Position numbers and translations under genes: made by a program. From Spongospora subterranea (lineage: Eukaryota > Endomyxa > Phytomyxea > Plasmodiophorida > Plasmodiophoridae): 31,788 nucleotides of DNA. This document shows, in pieces, positions 11,425 through 20,841 of this stretch (its first letter is position 1; the number at the start of each line of letters is the position of its first letter). The stretch covers positions 1 through 31,788 of the forward strand of contig OUQQ01000182.1 of NCBI GenBank assembly GCA_900404475.1. Reading direction: 5' to 3'. The notes beneath the pieces were generated by a model that was not told the origin of the DNA, ran no database searches, and saw only the letters and a program-made list of their open reading frames with translations.

Positions 11425-12265
11425 CATCTACAGCTGATTGCCCATGTAGACACCGGATGTTCCACACGACGTTCGATCGTCAAGGTGTGTCGCATTTTCG
11501 AAGCGCCATCCCAGACCCACAGAGTCAAATTGGTGTCAAACTGCCCCTTAGTCGGATTAGGGGAGTGCAATATACGTGTACAGGGAAGGTCAATCAAACT
11601 TGAGAATGTGTTGGCAGTTCCCAACTTTGGGAACGATATTTTCTCTCCCGGTCCAGCAGATGAATACGGAATGAAGTTTCTAATCGATGGCGAGGACATG
11701 ACAATATTTTCACCCTCACCGCACCTGCGGGTTAAGATTCTCGCAAAGATCCAGAAAGGCGACGACAACTCGACTCTGACACTCAAGTTCGGCGGCGTCC
11801 GTTGCAATCGTTCGCGACGTTCCTCTTCCGATAATCAAACGATATGCCAGATTAGGTCATACCAGCAACAATGATATATCGCTGTTGAGCAAAGACGGGA
11901 TTAGAATAGAATCTGGTGCCAAACAGGTACGGTTTCTGTGAGCCATTCCTAATGGCGGAAATTGTTTTACTATTCACATTCGAGGTTTCTCGACCAATGC
12001 TTTCATTGGGCAGCGCAAGTTGCAGTTCACATCTATGATCGACGACCTCATTCTGCTCTGTCAGACAGATCCGCCCCTTTCAAGTCTTGTCCAAACAAGG
12101 TTCCCATCCTCAATTACCTGTGAACCTTCGGGTGTGCTGCCTGCAAACGCAGCTACACCGACGAATATTACTTCTCGACAGCAGAGGCCGCTAAAGGCTC
12201 AATATATGCCCAATAAACGCTGGAAATCAGCATTGTCTTGTGTAATAAAGCGTAAAAGCTCCTAT
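11425..12265 (+). mobile_element. Ty1/copia relic: protease and GAG-pre-integrase
   Basis: A continuous frame runs from about 11,425 to 11,874. It carries the aspartic-protease signature VDTGCS (Asp at 11,449-11,451), then the copia-typical stretch with LENVLAVPNFGNDIFS, which precedes the zinc-binding region. In another frame near 11,845-11,905 the reading RLGHTSNNDISLLSKDGI matches the copia GAG-pre-integrase block (LGH...L..L...GI). Frameshifts and stops separate the pieces, so the element is dead. Neither LTRs nor a reverse transcriptase were found. The last 78 bases recur at 17,592-17,667. Confidence 0.7.
12188..12265 (+). repeat. Dispersed repeat, first copy (with 17,592-17,667)
   Basis: Begins CCGCTAAAGGCTCAAT and ends near AGCTCCTA. 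It matches 17,592-17,667 with scattered substitutions and small indels in the same orientation. It is the tail of the copia protease/pre-integrase relic, so the second copy marks another copia fragment. Confidence 0.7.
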
Positions 12266-12653
12266 AGACTGCATCAACACAAAGCGGTGAAAAAGATACA
12301 GCAACGCGCCCATAAATGAATTCACATCGACTGGCTAAGAATCAAAAGGCATCTTTGCGGTTTGACCCGAAGGATGTCGAGTTTGGTGAACACTCGCTCG
12401 AATACGGATTTCCAAAGAGAAAGGATTAGACTCCGTAAACAGGTTATCCTGGCTTCGGAAACGATCCACAATTCCAGATGTCCTCATTCAGCATCGCAAT
12501 CGAACATACAATGGTAGACCCATTCCAGCCCACATCAACAAAATCACTTCTTCCTTATGAATATATGTGGACAAGATCCAGCCGAAATCGTCGAGTGTCA
12601 TTTCAACTTTGATTTTCATCATCGAAGACCTTATCTCGTCCGAAAACCAATGC

Positions 12654-12712
12654 AATCCATGTCCAAAGAGTGCAGTCCATGTCCAAAGAGTGCAGTCCAT
12701 GTCCAAAGAGTA
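12654..12712. repeat. 20-bp tandem repeat, 3 copies
   Basis: The unit GTCCAAAGAGTGCAGTCCAT is repeated head to tail about three times; the first copy's start and the last copy's end differ slightly. 20 bp is not a multiple of three, so the three copies occupy three reading frames and the repeat is unlikely to be protein-coding. Confidence 0.9.
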
Positions 12713-13639
12713 CGAGATTCCGAGCAAATTCAGCGGCGATGCGCTTTTGTTGCGAGGTGATTACAGTGGGGCGCGAATCCATCTTGAGCATTTCAGCTAA
12801 TCTGGTTGTCATTCAATCGGAATAATTGTGGCTTGATCAACGCGCTATTGCTCAATCGGCTCATGGTTCATTGACAGTGTGAATGATGCTTGTGAGATAT
12901 GGCAAACTCCAACCAGCTCCGGTCTGATTATCGCCGCCGATAAACGAATCATTGCACTGAAGATGAATCATTTGATCGACTCCCGTTACCAAAACGTATT
13001 TCAATAAATCTAATCGCTAACTATAATTGCTGTGATTATTGCGCAGAGGATGTCCTCGACAATCAGAGCGTTTCTGCTCCAAAATTTGAGGGCGATTGGA
13101 CAACTCGAAGTAAATGCGCCAAGCAGCGCCATACTTCCAGATCACGGCACGAGACGGAATGAATTGACGCCGCTGACGAGTTCTCCAAAACTGACATCGC
13201 AGCGCACACAAGATCCAGTATTAACCCATTATGGAATACGGCGAAACAAATCCAGTTCCGATTCAATCAATATCAACGTCAACCCGACGATTAAACAGGT
13301 TGGCAAATTGATTGGGATTCTGTCATCGACGGGTCATTATCAATCGTAAGTTCCTTATTCGTTGGGCGTTAAACGAATGAACTTTTCAGATCGTCAAAAA
13401 TCACGGGGAAAAGTGGAGAAGCATTGGGTCCAATGCCATCATATCGAACAAAAAATGACGACAGTTCGGAACACTTCGACAGCACATGAACCCGCTGACG
13501 AAAGTTCAAGAAACGTTTGATGTGGAGAACGCAAACAAACCGGGATCGAAAATATGTTCCAAATGAACAGGTTCTTCGCCGATTATAACGATCAGAACAG
13601 ACAAGCAACGGGTTGACCCTGAAATATGTGAGACACTTA
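12713..13639. other. No confident gene; possible Myb/SANT-like relic
   Basis: Mostly short broken frames. At about 13,389-13,440 (+) the reading IVKNHGEKWRSIG resembles the first helices of a Myb/SANT repeat (Trp followed by IG), and a +1 shift continues with V.NT-type residues before a stop. No intact gene was found. A 105-codon frame at 13,032-13,349 is unrecognised. Confidence 0.25.
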
Positions 13640-13839
13640 ATCGACTGCAGACAAGAATGTGGTGGTAAAAGGAAGTGGAAGGAATGCGACGACGACGACG
13701 AGGTGAGAGACACTGATGCAAAGGTGCAATGTTGATCTTTTGGGACACGACCTTGATGAATTTATTATGGGGACATTAAAACGGTCTTGTAAATAGAACA
13801 CCATCAGACGCGGCAACGATAGGAGCGCAAAAAGAATGA

Positions 13840-14369
13840 TTACAACAATGTAAAGGGATGGCGTGAGAAAAATAACACAAGCGTCCACACTACAGCGATG
13901 ACGATAATGAACATCAAGAATCGATCACCAATTGGTACAACTGACTTCTCTAAATAACAAAGATGAGTCAATTATCGAGGCGCCAGAGAAACAAAAAGCC
14001 CTGGAGTCCGGCTACGACATAGAGGTGAATCACAATTTAGGAAACCACTGATTTGTGATCGATCAAATGGAGAAACAACCGAGATAGTAACAGCATTGTC
14101 AGAATGAATTGTTCAGATTAACCGACGATAGATATGTAATATAGCGTTTTACCTTCTGCTCGAGCTTGATGACAGTGATGACTGACCGGTGGTGTCATGT
14201 CATCTGGGTATCTGTATTTCTCCACTGGACGGCCAATCGGTGCGCTGTTTTCTTGCATATTGATGAGCGTCATTGTACGTGAATCATCAGCATTTTCATC
14301 GTCACCAAAAGATTCGCAAGTGGCGAGCAAGACGACGACGGCAACCACCAAGAGATAACGAGGCGACAT
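13840..14369 (-). CDS. Small type-I membrane/secreted protein A1, 2 exons
   Basis: On the minus strand, exon 1 is 14,369-14,153 and exon 2 is 13,949-13,840, joined in phase 1 across a GTAAAA...TTTAG intron: 108 codons. Residues 1-20 (MSPRYLLVVAVVVLLATCES) are a typical signal peptide. The ectodomain follows (acidic start GDDENADD), then a transmembrane helix in exon 2 (FIIVIAVVWTLVLFF) and a short tail. The gene at 22,333-22,879 has the same layout, intron phase and a similar N-terminus (SP, then DDEN), which argues that both are real genes. A Met 22 codons upstream (14,435) is in frame, but the paralogue lacks an ATG there, so 14,369 is preferred. The ectodomains have diverged more than the flanks. 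The product is probably surface-exposed or secretory; function unknown. Confidence 0.65.
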
Positions 14370-14508
14370 TTTGGCCAATTCGATACTGAATTTGACGCAC
14401 GGAGTTTCGAGTTGGAGTGACTGAAACCCCTTCATTGTAACGTGGGTTGGCAGCGCCAGTCTTACGTCACCAGTGGATCTGTGTGTCCGTCGTTACTATG
14501 GACGGGTG

Positions 14509-14516
14509 TATTAATA
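14509..14516 (-). promoter_or_regulatory. TATA-like box of gene A1
   Basis: TATTAATA on the minus strand, about 140 nt upstream of the A1 start codon. The paralogue has TATAAATA at 23,004-23,011, about 125 nt upstream of its start. In both copies the block GGCCAGGCGCACTGCGGG lies about 20 nt farther upstream. Conservation of position between diverged copies supports a core promoter; it is not tested. Confidence 0.4.
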
Positions 14517-15124
14517 GACAGGGCTGGCATGAACAGTTTGGCCAGGCGCACTGCGGGCATGAAGTCTCAGTCTGTCACCGTACTGCATGACGTACTGAGC
14601 GGTACCCGGATACGGTTCCGTCTCGCTTCTGGGATCGCACGGGATCCATATCTGACCACCTGCGAAAAGGCTGATGCGTTGACGACTGAATCGGAGCCGA
14701 GCAACAAGGTGTCGTTAGGGGAGTGTCGATCATTCCTCGGATAATGATGTAGTGTATAGTGACCTATGGTAATGTCATTCGCCTATGGTAATGTTATCGT
14801 AAAAAAGTCCCAGAGATCTTGCCTCAACAATCCTGTTGATTCCGTCTACAAACGCTCTACATCTGAAAAATCACCTTGAACCCGTCTGTTCTGCTGATCA
14901 TTGTTGGTTTCTCGTATATCCTGATCGAACTCGTCGCACTTTCTCTATCTTTCTTCATTTTTTTTTGCAAAATATCCCTTTATATGGCGAATCAACGCCC
15001 AACATGGACCTGATATAGAAACGAGCAGACAGCAGCAGCACGCCGCCACTCTTCCGAAGAGAGCACATTGGCGAACGAAATCGGTGAAGGCGGCATTCTG
15101 GTTATTCTGTTGCTCCTCCGATTC

Positions 15125-15472
15125 TCAGACTGTGTCCTTGATCCGTGGATCGTTGTGATGCCGACCGCCTTCAATGATTTCGATCGCCATTGTCTGATTC
15201 CTTTCCGCGTGATTGGTACTCCCCATTCTCCTTGAAAGGGTGCCTGTTGCGTTCTGTTCGTTTGTCGATGAGCGTCGTCGCGGCGTATCCGTGTGTTGTT
15301 TCATACGGGTAGTGGAATCTATGGCGACCTTCCATCTCACAGAGATTTCCATTGCGCGGCGAACATGGCATAATGGCGACATGTCGATTAACATAGACGG
15401 GGGTAGTCCTCGCTCGATTTGGCTTTGGTTGATCGTTTCCTGCAAGAAAATTAGAATGTCCAAGGCAAGCAT
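15125..15472 (-). CDS. ORF B1, 115 codons, short hydrophobic leader
   Basis: Starts MLALDILIFLQ, a short hydrophobic leader, then a polar, Arg/Thr-rich body without recognised domain. The frame continues upstream for over 20 codons as a better signal-peptide core (ILIVLLAIMLAL) but has no ATG. The duplicate segment at 24.9 and 25.3 kb does supply an ATG (MEQNPYQVNSML, then LLAIMLAL), and an 18-base difference plus a frameshift separates the copies. B1 may therefore be a decayed start of a leader-bearing gene. A 117-codon frame on the opposite strand (15,213-15,566) overlaps it, so the coding strand is not certain. Confidence 0.3.
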   Translation of the reverse strand: MLALDILIFLQETINQSQIERGLPPSMLIDMSPLCHVRRAMEISVRWKVAIDSTTRMKQHTDTPRRRSSTNEQNATGTLSRRMGSTNHAERNQTMAIEIIEGGRHHNDPRIKDTV

Positions 15473-15569
15473 AATTGCAAGTAATACGATGAGGATTCTG
15501 ATGTATGTTCTTGGTTTCAGAGTCCAAGTAGTGACTGATAATAATTGTAGTTCATGGATTCGATGAAGA

Positions 15570-15941
15570 CTAACTCATGCGAAAGCATTCACCAAGGATG
15601 TCTTTTTGAATGAAAGAAACGAAAGTTGGGGGATCGAAGTCGATCAGATAATGGCGTAGTGTGAACCATAAACTATGGCGACTAGGGATTGGCCTCACCT
15701 TATGAGAAATTGAAGTGTTTTGCACTCTTGGAGGAGTATGGTCGCAAGGCTGGAACTTGAAGGAAGTGACAAGAGTGAGAATGTGAAAACCCACGTTAAA
15801 TATAGTACTAGTAACTGTACTAGGAGCAAGAGGAAAATTAGGGACTCCCGACCTGCTAGTATCAGGTCGTTTCACTCCGAAACACGGTTCAATCACGTTG
15901 CCTGCCCGTCGAATTGTTGTTCGATGCTCTGCCCCTGACAT
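15570..15941 (-). CDS. Unrecognised ORF in duplicated block, 123 codons
   Basis: A true ATG at 15,941 opens MSGAEHRTTIRR. The duplicate copy opens at 25,587 with MTGEVHQRTIHV in an aligned position, so the start region is shared, but small indels shift the frame between the copies farther on. This pattern suits non-coding or decayed sequence better than a conserved protein. No domain recognised. Confidence 0.2.
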   Translation of the reverse strand: MSGAEHRTTIRRAGNVIEPCFGVKRPDTSRSGVPNFPLAPSTVTSTIFNVGFHILTLVTSFKFQPCDHTPPRVQNTSISHKVRPIPSRHSLWFTLRHYLIDFDPPTFVSFIQKDILGECFRMS

Positions 15942-16424
15942 TAGACTTGGATAATCCTAGCGCCGAGCGCCCCAAGCAATAAGAAAAATTTGACCCGAGT
16001 AATCCACGACCATTGGATCGATTTTCAATGTATAAATGATATTGTTGCATTTCTACGTTGGACTACCTCAGGACGCAATCGACTGAGCGGAATTTTCAGA
16101 ACTTGCCGAACAGCTCCTTGAGTTCTCTATTGAAGGAAACCACGGCGGTTTCTTCCCCACGACCGAACCTCCCACTCTCAGAAACATACAACGACGAGCG
16201 ACACCTGTTTCAAATGATGATTTCCTCGGACCGTTTCCCTTCCGACACAGCCAGGACAGGCATTGTTGGGATTGCGCTCGAGATACACAATAACCAACTG
16301 ACTCAAAAAGTAATGGCTAGGAAAAGACGGCTTCGAAAGAGTGCTGCTGGTATATGTTTGGAAGATATCAGACATAGGCGTTTCCCCAGACACGTTGTTT
16401 CGCCTGGCCAGCAAGCTCTGCTTG

Positions 16425-16740
16425 AACGGTCCGTACTGAAAATGGCCCGTTAGGCATTGCATTGATAAAAGATTCAGAGACAAAGAGCCGGAAAGCATTG
16501 GAGTACTTGGTGCTCCCAATAGCATGCCATTCCTGCCAGATGTCCACCACGAACTGGAGTTTTCGTAGAGAAACGTCGGCAGAAACTTTTGGCGACTTCG
16601 GCATCGACCGGTCACGATTAAGCAAGCTGAGAATCGACGGTGTTCAGCACCCAGTACTCAAACCCTTTTCGACTGTTTGTCTTTCAATCTTTGCAGTTAT
16701 TGATGCAATGCCTAACGGGCCATTTCCAGTACGGTCAATC
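16425..16740. repeat. Imperfect inverted repeat, arms about 105 bp
   Basis: The left arm (about 16,425-16,530) reads GTACTGAAAATGGCCCGTTAGGCATTGCAT at its core. The right arm (about 16,640-16,740) is its reverse complement with scattered mismatches, separated by about 110 bp. The conserved peptide reading on either arm contains NAMPNGPF. This block begins the DNA that interrupts the segmental duplication. Confidence 0.75.
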
Positions 16741-16955
16741 AGCTTTCACAGAGGCTTGGTCCACCCAGAGATGCAGACACCGGTTGTTTGGCCGATATCT
16801 GTGAACAGGGCGAGATCAGTGCACCTTGGCGCGAAACTCGTCATTACTAAAAAGCGTTGTGGATAACCCGCCCGTTGGATCATTGTTGATCAACCCCATT
16901 GGAGTCATATATCTAACCCCGGTTTGAGTCATTGTTGACAGAACCCCTGGTTGAG

Positions 16956-17270
16956 TCATCGTTGATAAAGTTGAGCCATTGTTGGTACAATTAACCGCAA
17001 CCAACTGTGACTCAACCCATCGGGTTTTATCATTTCATCATTAGTTTCAATGGCGTCAGTGGTTTCAAAACCACTCCACTGGATGAGGAGGTCCAGTTGT
17101 CCAGACTCTGGATTGCGACGAATGTCGATAATGCTTGCCACTTCGAATTTGGTGGAGGATGTTACTCCGATATTATCCAGAAGAGCTGTGGTAACCTGTA
17201 AGTCACGATCGCAGTAGTATTGGAGCTTGTAGACTTTATCATGAATGACAATCCTGAGTTCAGCGTTCAT
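16956..17270 (-). mobile_element. Ty3/gypsy chromodomain fragment (3' end of pol)
   Basis: The minus-strand frame includes YYCDRDLQVTTALLDNIG and then FEVASIIDIRRNP followed by LDLLIQWSGFETTD. This has the order of a chromodomain: an EVE-I-D-R strand, then a L-(V/I)-W-GF strand. The preceding segment resembles the stretch that comes before the chromodomain in oomycete-type chromoviruses. Chromodomains at the pol C-terminus guide integration toward marked chromatin; that is family knowledge. The expected WEP after the GF strand is missing, and no integrase is attached, so this is a fragment. GAGTCATTGTTGA-type short repeats lie just beyond it (16,870-17,020). Confidence 0.6.
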
Positions 17271-17591
17271 AAGTCATAAAATGAACCTTTGGCGGCCTCT
17301 ACAGTGGAGATTGGTTGTTTGTCTCTGTAGCGGCGTGGTTCAGCTCGCCCTACCCCAACCTCCCCAACGTCGCAGCCCAGTGTATCCACACCCGACGGCC
17401 GACTCAGTGGCGCCATAACGACCCTGATCCCGACGCGAGCCCCAACGCTGGCGAATCTTCTGGCCAACGCAGCGTGCCCGGAACGCATCCGTCCAGGCCA
17501 GGCAGGTAATTTTCGCAGCTACACAACCAATCTCAGTCCCGAGGTCGTCACACGTCGGCTACAGCGACAAACACCAAATTTCGATTGCAGA

Positions 17592-17667
17592 CCGCTAAAG
17601 GCTCAATTTATGCCCAATGAACGCTGGTATCAGCATTGTCATTTGTAATAAAGCCTATAAGCTCTTA
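17592..17667 (+). repeat. Dispersed copia fragment, second copy
   Basis: Same sense as 12,188-12,265, sharing CCGCTAAAGGCTCAAT and TGCCCAAT(A/G)AACGCTGG. It shows that a second copia insertion or a secondary duplication lies within the 16.3-18.9 kb insertion block. Confidence 0.65.
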
Positions 17668-17879
17668 TCAATGATAAAACCCGATGGGTTGAAGTGCGCG
17701 ACAATTTATCTGCATTAAAGTGCATCACATTGATAAAAGTACAGTCTTCGATTGGGTGATTTGCGTCCGCAGCCCTGCACAAGCTCATTCCCCGTCGTCC
17801 AGCCCTCGATCTGGTTGTTGTTCGTATAGAGTTCAGGATCACGGGGTCGTTCCTGGATCATCGGGTCGTTCGGACAGGA

Positions 17880-18368
17880 TCATCGGGTCGTTCGGATATC
17901 CGGGCTCCAGGTGCTGTTTCTATGGGGGAGAACACCCCCGACGTTGTTGTTGTTGTACAGTCGCTCGCCGCACTTGATGGCGGTCATTATTGTAGGTCTT
18001 CTGCTTCCTAACACGTCAACAGCATATCCTTGACCCCCTCGTTGAGCCCCTTCCAGAATTGATGCCTTGCCGCGACGCCGTCCCAGTTCGCGTCTGTAAC
18101 CAGGATCGGAAGTCGCTGGCGCACGAGGCCATTGGTTTCCAGATGGCCGCTCATGGGGAACTTCAAATTCATCATTAACGTCGGTAAATTGTGCATGCCG
18201 AGGATTGCCATATTGTTGATGTTTAGTAAAGCAGCGTTTAGCCACGTTAATGATGAATCCGGAGTTCTCCTTGACGGTGATGATTTCCTTCGTAGCACGT
18301 TGAAGATAATGAGGGTCACTATGGCGAAAAGGAAGCCGTCGAGGTAGACGATCGCTTTGAGTTGCCAC
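17880..18368 (-). mobile_element. Ty3/gypsy gag-like fragment
   Basis: In one minus-strand frame (18,319-18,008) the reading VAARHQFWKGLNEGVKDMLL resembles the gypsy gag block with F..GL...(I/V)KD.L. A frame change then gives RPTIMTAIKCGERLYNNNN, matching the following gag block that ends in a Cys/Asp-x-R-L-(Y/F) motif. The two frames overlap, so the gene is broken. It has the same orientation as the chromodomain fragment and could be from the same element after internal loss, although gag here lies on the correct 5' side only about 600 bp from the chromodomain. Confidence 0.5.
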
Positions 18369-18530
18369 TGTTGATTATCAGCTTCTCGTAATGCAGAAGT
18401 AAGTTAGTGACAAAGAAGGGGCTGAAGAAAGGCCACTAGGTAGCACTGTGTACTCATATGCTTGCCCTTTGAATGAGAAGGAGCACTGTCGTCAACATAG
18501 TGAAACGACGGCTGGTACATAATTTTCAAT

Positions 18531-18821
18531 ATGGGTAAATTTCTTTATGCCTCGTCCCGTCAATCCCTCAAGCTAAACAAATTCTCGCCTCGCCAAACTA
18601 CATGCAACGTCGATGCTTCTAAAATATGGGCAAGCGTCCCTGTCGCTCTCCGTTCCCTCATCGGTTCTCCAAACTGGTATCGTCCCGAATTCCATCGTTG
18701 GACTAAAGACGCTAGCGCAGAATCAAAGCAATGGAGTTTGAGTGTCTACTTTTATTTGGACAATAAAGGTCGACGATTCTACAGCGACAAGCAGCAACAA
18801 CGACGTAGCGACGATGCTTAA
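18531..18821 (+). CDS. Unrecognised ORF, 96 codons
   Basis: An ATG-initiated frame (MGKFLYASSRQSLKLN...) just left of the returning duplicated block. It has no signal peptide, membrane segment or domain that I recognise, and no copy elsewhere in the window. Overlapping frames downstream (18,742-18,990) run into the duplicated ORF. It may be coding, part of an element, or chance. Confidence 0.2.
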   Translation: MGKFLYASSRQSLKLNKFSPRQTTCNVDASKIWASVPVALRSLIGSPNWYRPEFHRWTKDASAESKQWSLSVYFYLDNKGRRFYSDKQQQRRSDDA

Positions 18822-18928
18822 CACTGCCTCTCCTCGCCTCGATAATCTGGAGCCCCAATCACCGTATTCTGAGATTTTGCGGCCGATCGCGCCATCCCTA
18901 TTTCGGGTCTCGGGAAAAGTTCCTAAGA

Positions 18929-19430
18929 TGGATAACCCCATTCCTAGAACCTATCCATTCCTGAATGCTCTGGTCCTGGCCCGAATTTGAGTCCGAACTC
19001 ATGTCGATGTTGAACAATCCGCATCGAGCAGAAGCAACAGTGATATCGCTAACCCCATTCCGTCAGAGTCGCCAAACCGTCGTCCTTTACGGCGCGGAAT
19101 CCCTCAAAATCGTTATGGATCCCGATTTTGTCAATATGCTCAAGTATATCTCTCGATCAGGTCTTGCCGAAGTCAAAAAGGACGAGCTGGCCCGCTGCGC
19201 AAGCGAAGCTGATCTGGATAAGCGCATCGGCCAGTGCGTCCTCATCGATACCCGCCTTCGCGATCACAGAGCGATGTCGCCGCCCAATGCCCTCGTTCTC
19301 GTCGCGCGCCACAACGTCCCCGACATTGGTTTGGCCATAGACACACCAACTGATCGTGATCACTGTCCCCAGAGGAAATAGCGCGCCCTATAAAGAATAA
19401 TGATCAATATGAGTGTCTATAGGGGATGAG
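18929..19430 (+). repeat. Segmental duplication, copy 1 (right part)
   Basis: Matches 25,919-26,365 in the same orientation, from GATAACCCCATTCCTAGAAC to the CCCTATA(A/G)AGA region, with several indels. In copy 2 this part directly follows the block matching 15,960-16,300. In copy 1 it is about 2.6 kb away, which places the intervening retroelement debris as a later insertion. Confidence 0.8.
18965..19381 (+). CDS. ORF with faint NYN-nuclease resemblance, 138 codons
   Basis: ATG at 18,965, stop at 19,379-19,381. The order TVVLYGAESLKIVMD, then MLKYISRSG, then CVLIDTRLRDHRAMSPP, then ALVLVARHN recalls the Rossmann-like NYN/PIN nuclease layout (a Y-D/S-N strand, helix, a L-D strand, then LV(S/T)GDGN). 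The acidic catalytic residues expected in the first and last blocks are not all present, so the match is weak and any enzyme may be dead. A homologous but frameshifted copy lies at 25,919-26,320. If both derive from one ancestral gene, this copy kept its frame. It ends 58 bp before the 42-bp tandem array. Alternative: a non-coding duplicated block with a chance frame. Confidence 0.35.
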   Translation: MLWSWPEFESELMSMLNNPHRAEATVISLTPFRQSRQTVVLYGAESLKIVMDPDFVNMLKYISRSGLAEVKKDELARCASEADLDKRIGQCVLIDTRLRDHRAMSPPNALVLVARHNVPDIGLAIDTPTDRDHCPQRK

Positions 19431-19439
19431 CGGGTCATC

Positions 19440-19686
19440 GTAACGATTACTGCCCATCCAACTCGGGAAACGTTAGGGCCCGTAACGATTATTGCCCATC
19501 CAACTCGGGAAACGTCAGGGCCCGTAACGATTACTGCCCATCCAATTCGGGAAACGTCAGGGCCCGTAACGATTACTGCCCATCCAACTCGGGAAACGTC
19601 AGGGCCCGTATACTGCCCATCCAACTCGGGAAACGTCAGGGCCCGTAACGATTACTGCCCATCCAACTCGGGAAACGTCAGGGCCC
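19440..19686. repeat. 42-bp tandem array, 6 copies
   Basis: The unit GTAACGATTACTGCCCATCC plus a 22-base remainder (AACTCGGGAAACGTCAGGGCCC) occurs six times head to tail. Five copies are full length and the fifth lacks 5 bases. Copies differ by one or two bases. 42 is a multiple of three, so a 14-residue peptide repeat (TITAHPTRETSGPV) is open on the plus strand until the 5-base deletion shifts it, and the minus strand is open too. It is best called a minisatellite. Confidence 0.95.
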
Positions 19687-19732
19687 GTCAAACAATCCCC
19701 TTGACGGGACGATTTTTGGACTGTGTCCTTGT

Positions 19733-20314
19733 TTATGTTTCAGTCCTATTGTCGCCAATGTTCCTGACGAGTCCTGTCATTGTCCCTGGTACTCCCTTGC
19801 CAGCTGTGGGCGGATGACCGTGTAATAGCTGTTCGTTGGAAATACGCGACAATGGTCGTATACAGTGTCCTCTCGCGGGAACATCCGTTCGGCGTGCTAG
19901 AAGTCGCGATCCGGGTGTCGGCCCTCGCCATGGGCGCAAACGTATCAAAACGGCCATCTGATCTACGTGATAGCTGTTGTGCTGCGATTGCAATATCATG
20001 GTCTCCCACTGTGGAAACGGCAGAACGGGATCCGGATTGATCAGCTTGAGAATCGGGTCAACGAGGCCGGCCGATTTGGGAATCTGTCGCAACTGCTCCA
20101 GGGGTTTAATGGCCAGGTCATCAGGGTCGTTGGACGGCAGTCGAATATATAACAGACAACGCAGCGACTGGCGTACTCCTTTCTTGTGTTCCGCGGACAG
20201 GTTGTCGGTCCAGAATGATAACAATGTATCGAACAAGAACGATGCCTCTCCCGACCCTGATGTCCTGGCCAGTATGATCGAAAAGGCCCTGGAGCAGTTG
20301 CCACAGATTCCCAA
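19733..20314 (-). CDS. Unrecognised ORF, 193 codons, over an inverted repeat
   Basis: Long minus-strand frame with segments PLEQLRQIPKSAGLVDPILKL and NPDPVLPFPQWETMI. It overlaps the left arm of the inverted repeat at 20,030-20,362, and the reverse complement arm encodes a related peptide (LEQLPQIPKSD) on the plus strand. Shorter frames overlap on both strands. The style suits a retroelement gag, but no diagnostic motif is visible. I do not assign a function. Confidence 0.25.
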   Translation of the reverse strand: MGICGNCSRAFSIILARTSGSGEASFLFDTLLSFWTDNLSAEHKKGVRQSLRCLLYIRLPSNDPDDLAIKPLEQLRQIPKSAGLVDPILKLINPDPVLPFPQWETMILQSQHNSYHVDQMAVLIRLRPWRGPTPGSRLLARRTDVPARGHCIRPLSRISNEQLLHGHPPTAGKGVPGTMTGLVRNIGDNRTET

Positions 20315-20362
20315 ATCGGACGAGCATCGTTGAGCCGATTCTCAAGCTGATCAATCCGGATT
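20030..20362. repeat. Inverted repeat, arms about 73 bp
   Basis: The left arm (20,030-20,102) starts ATCCGGATTGATCAGCTTGA. The right arm (20,287-20,362) ends TCAAGCTGATCAATCCGGAT, with the remainder matching apart from a few substitutions and an indel (GGCCGGC against GGACGAG). The spacer is about 185 bp. Confidence 0.85.
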
Positions 20363-20841
20363 GCGCTCCAGAGCACAATTGGCTGGAGTTGATTGGCCGC
20401 CCTGGGTTGGACCGCAATGGCGTATGTCGTTGCTGCGTTTGTGACAGATCTGGCTCTGTTTGCGGTCAAGCCGTTTCCAAGCGCTCAGGCTAGCCGGTGA
20501 AATCAGGAACGTCCAGCAGCAGTCGAATCAGACTCAGAGTTGGACCAATAAACAGGCTGTTCCGAGATATTTATTCCTTAGGGTTTGTTGTTTGTGTAGC
20601 GCTTCTGAAAAAGTCGGAGTAGGTAGCTCAGAAAGCGTCATAAATTTTCACATATTTCCTGGGTCAAGTGGGGTCATTGTCGTTGTCACCCACGTGATTC
20701 CGCCAAAATCATTTTTCAAGAAGCGGAGATACGGAGATATGGTTTAGATCACGACATCGCTGTCTTACGTGTCGAGATCATAGAAATCGACAGCCAGGTG
20801 TTCAAAACATCATTACAGGCAGAACAAAGGTGTAGCTGTGT

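Larger units (their letters stand above)
13640..16300. repeat. Segmental duplication, copy 1 (left part)
   Basis: Diverged but colinear with about 22,160-25,900. Matching anchors include the A1/A2 exon-2 flank (GATGAATTTATT at 13,756 and 22,259), CACAATT(T)AGGAAAC upstream of exon 2, the GGCCAGGCGCACTGCGGG block, the block with CTTATGCGAAAACATTCAC (15,57x and 25,02x), GGTCGCAAGGCTG, and GCGCC(G/A)AGCGCCC (15,961 and 25,606). Copy 2 is longer by about 1.3 kb between the A gene and the CTTATGCG block, where a MULE-like fragment and a small secreted-protein gene lie. Confidence 0.75.

Noticed and set aside
13637..13888. Unspliced minus-strand ORF with hydrophobic stretch (MDACVIFLTPSLYIVV...)
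   Set aside because: It overlaps exon 2 of gene A1 in another frame; the spliced frame gives a transmembrane helix and tail that match A2.
15213..15566. 117-codon plus-strand ORF opposite B1
   Set aside because: No leader, domain or conserved start in copy 2; treated as a shadow of B1, though neither strand is secure.
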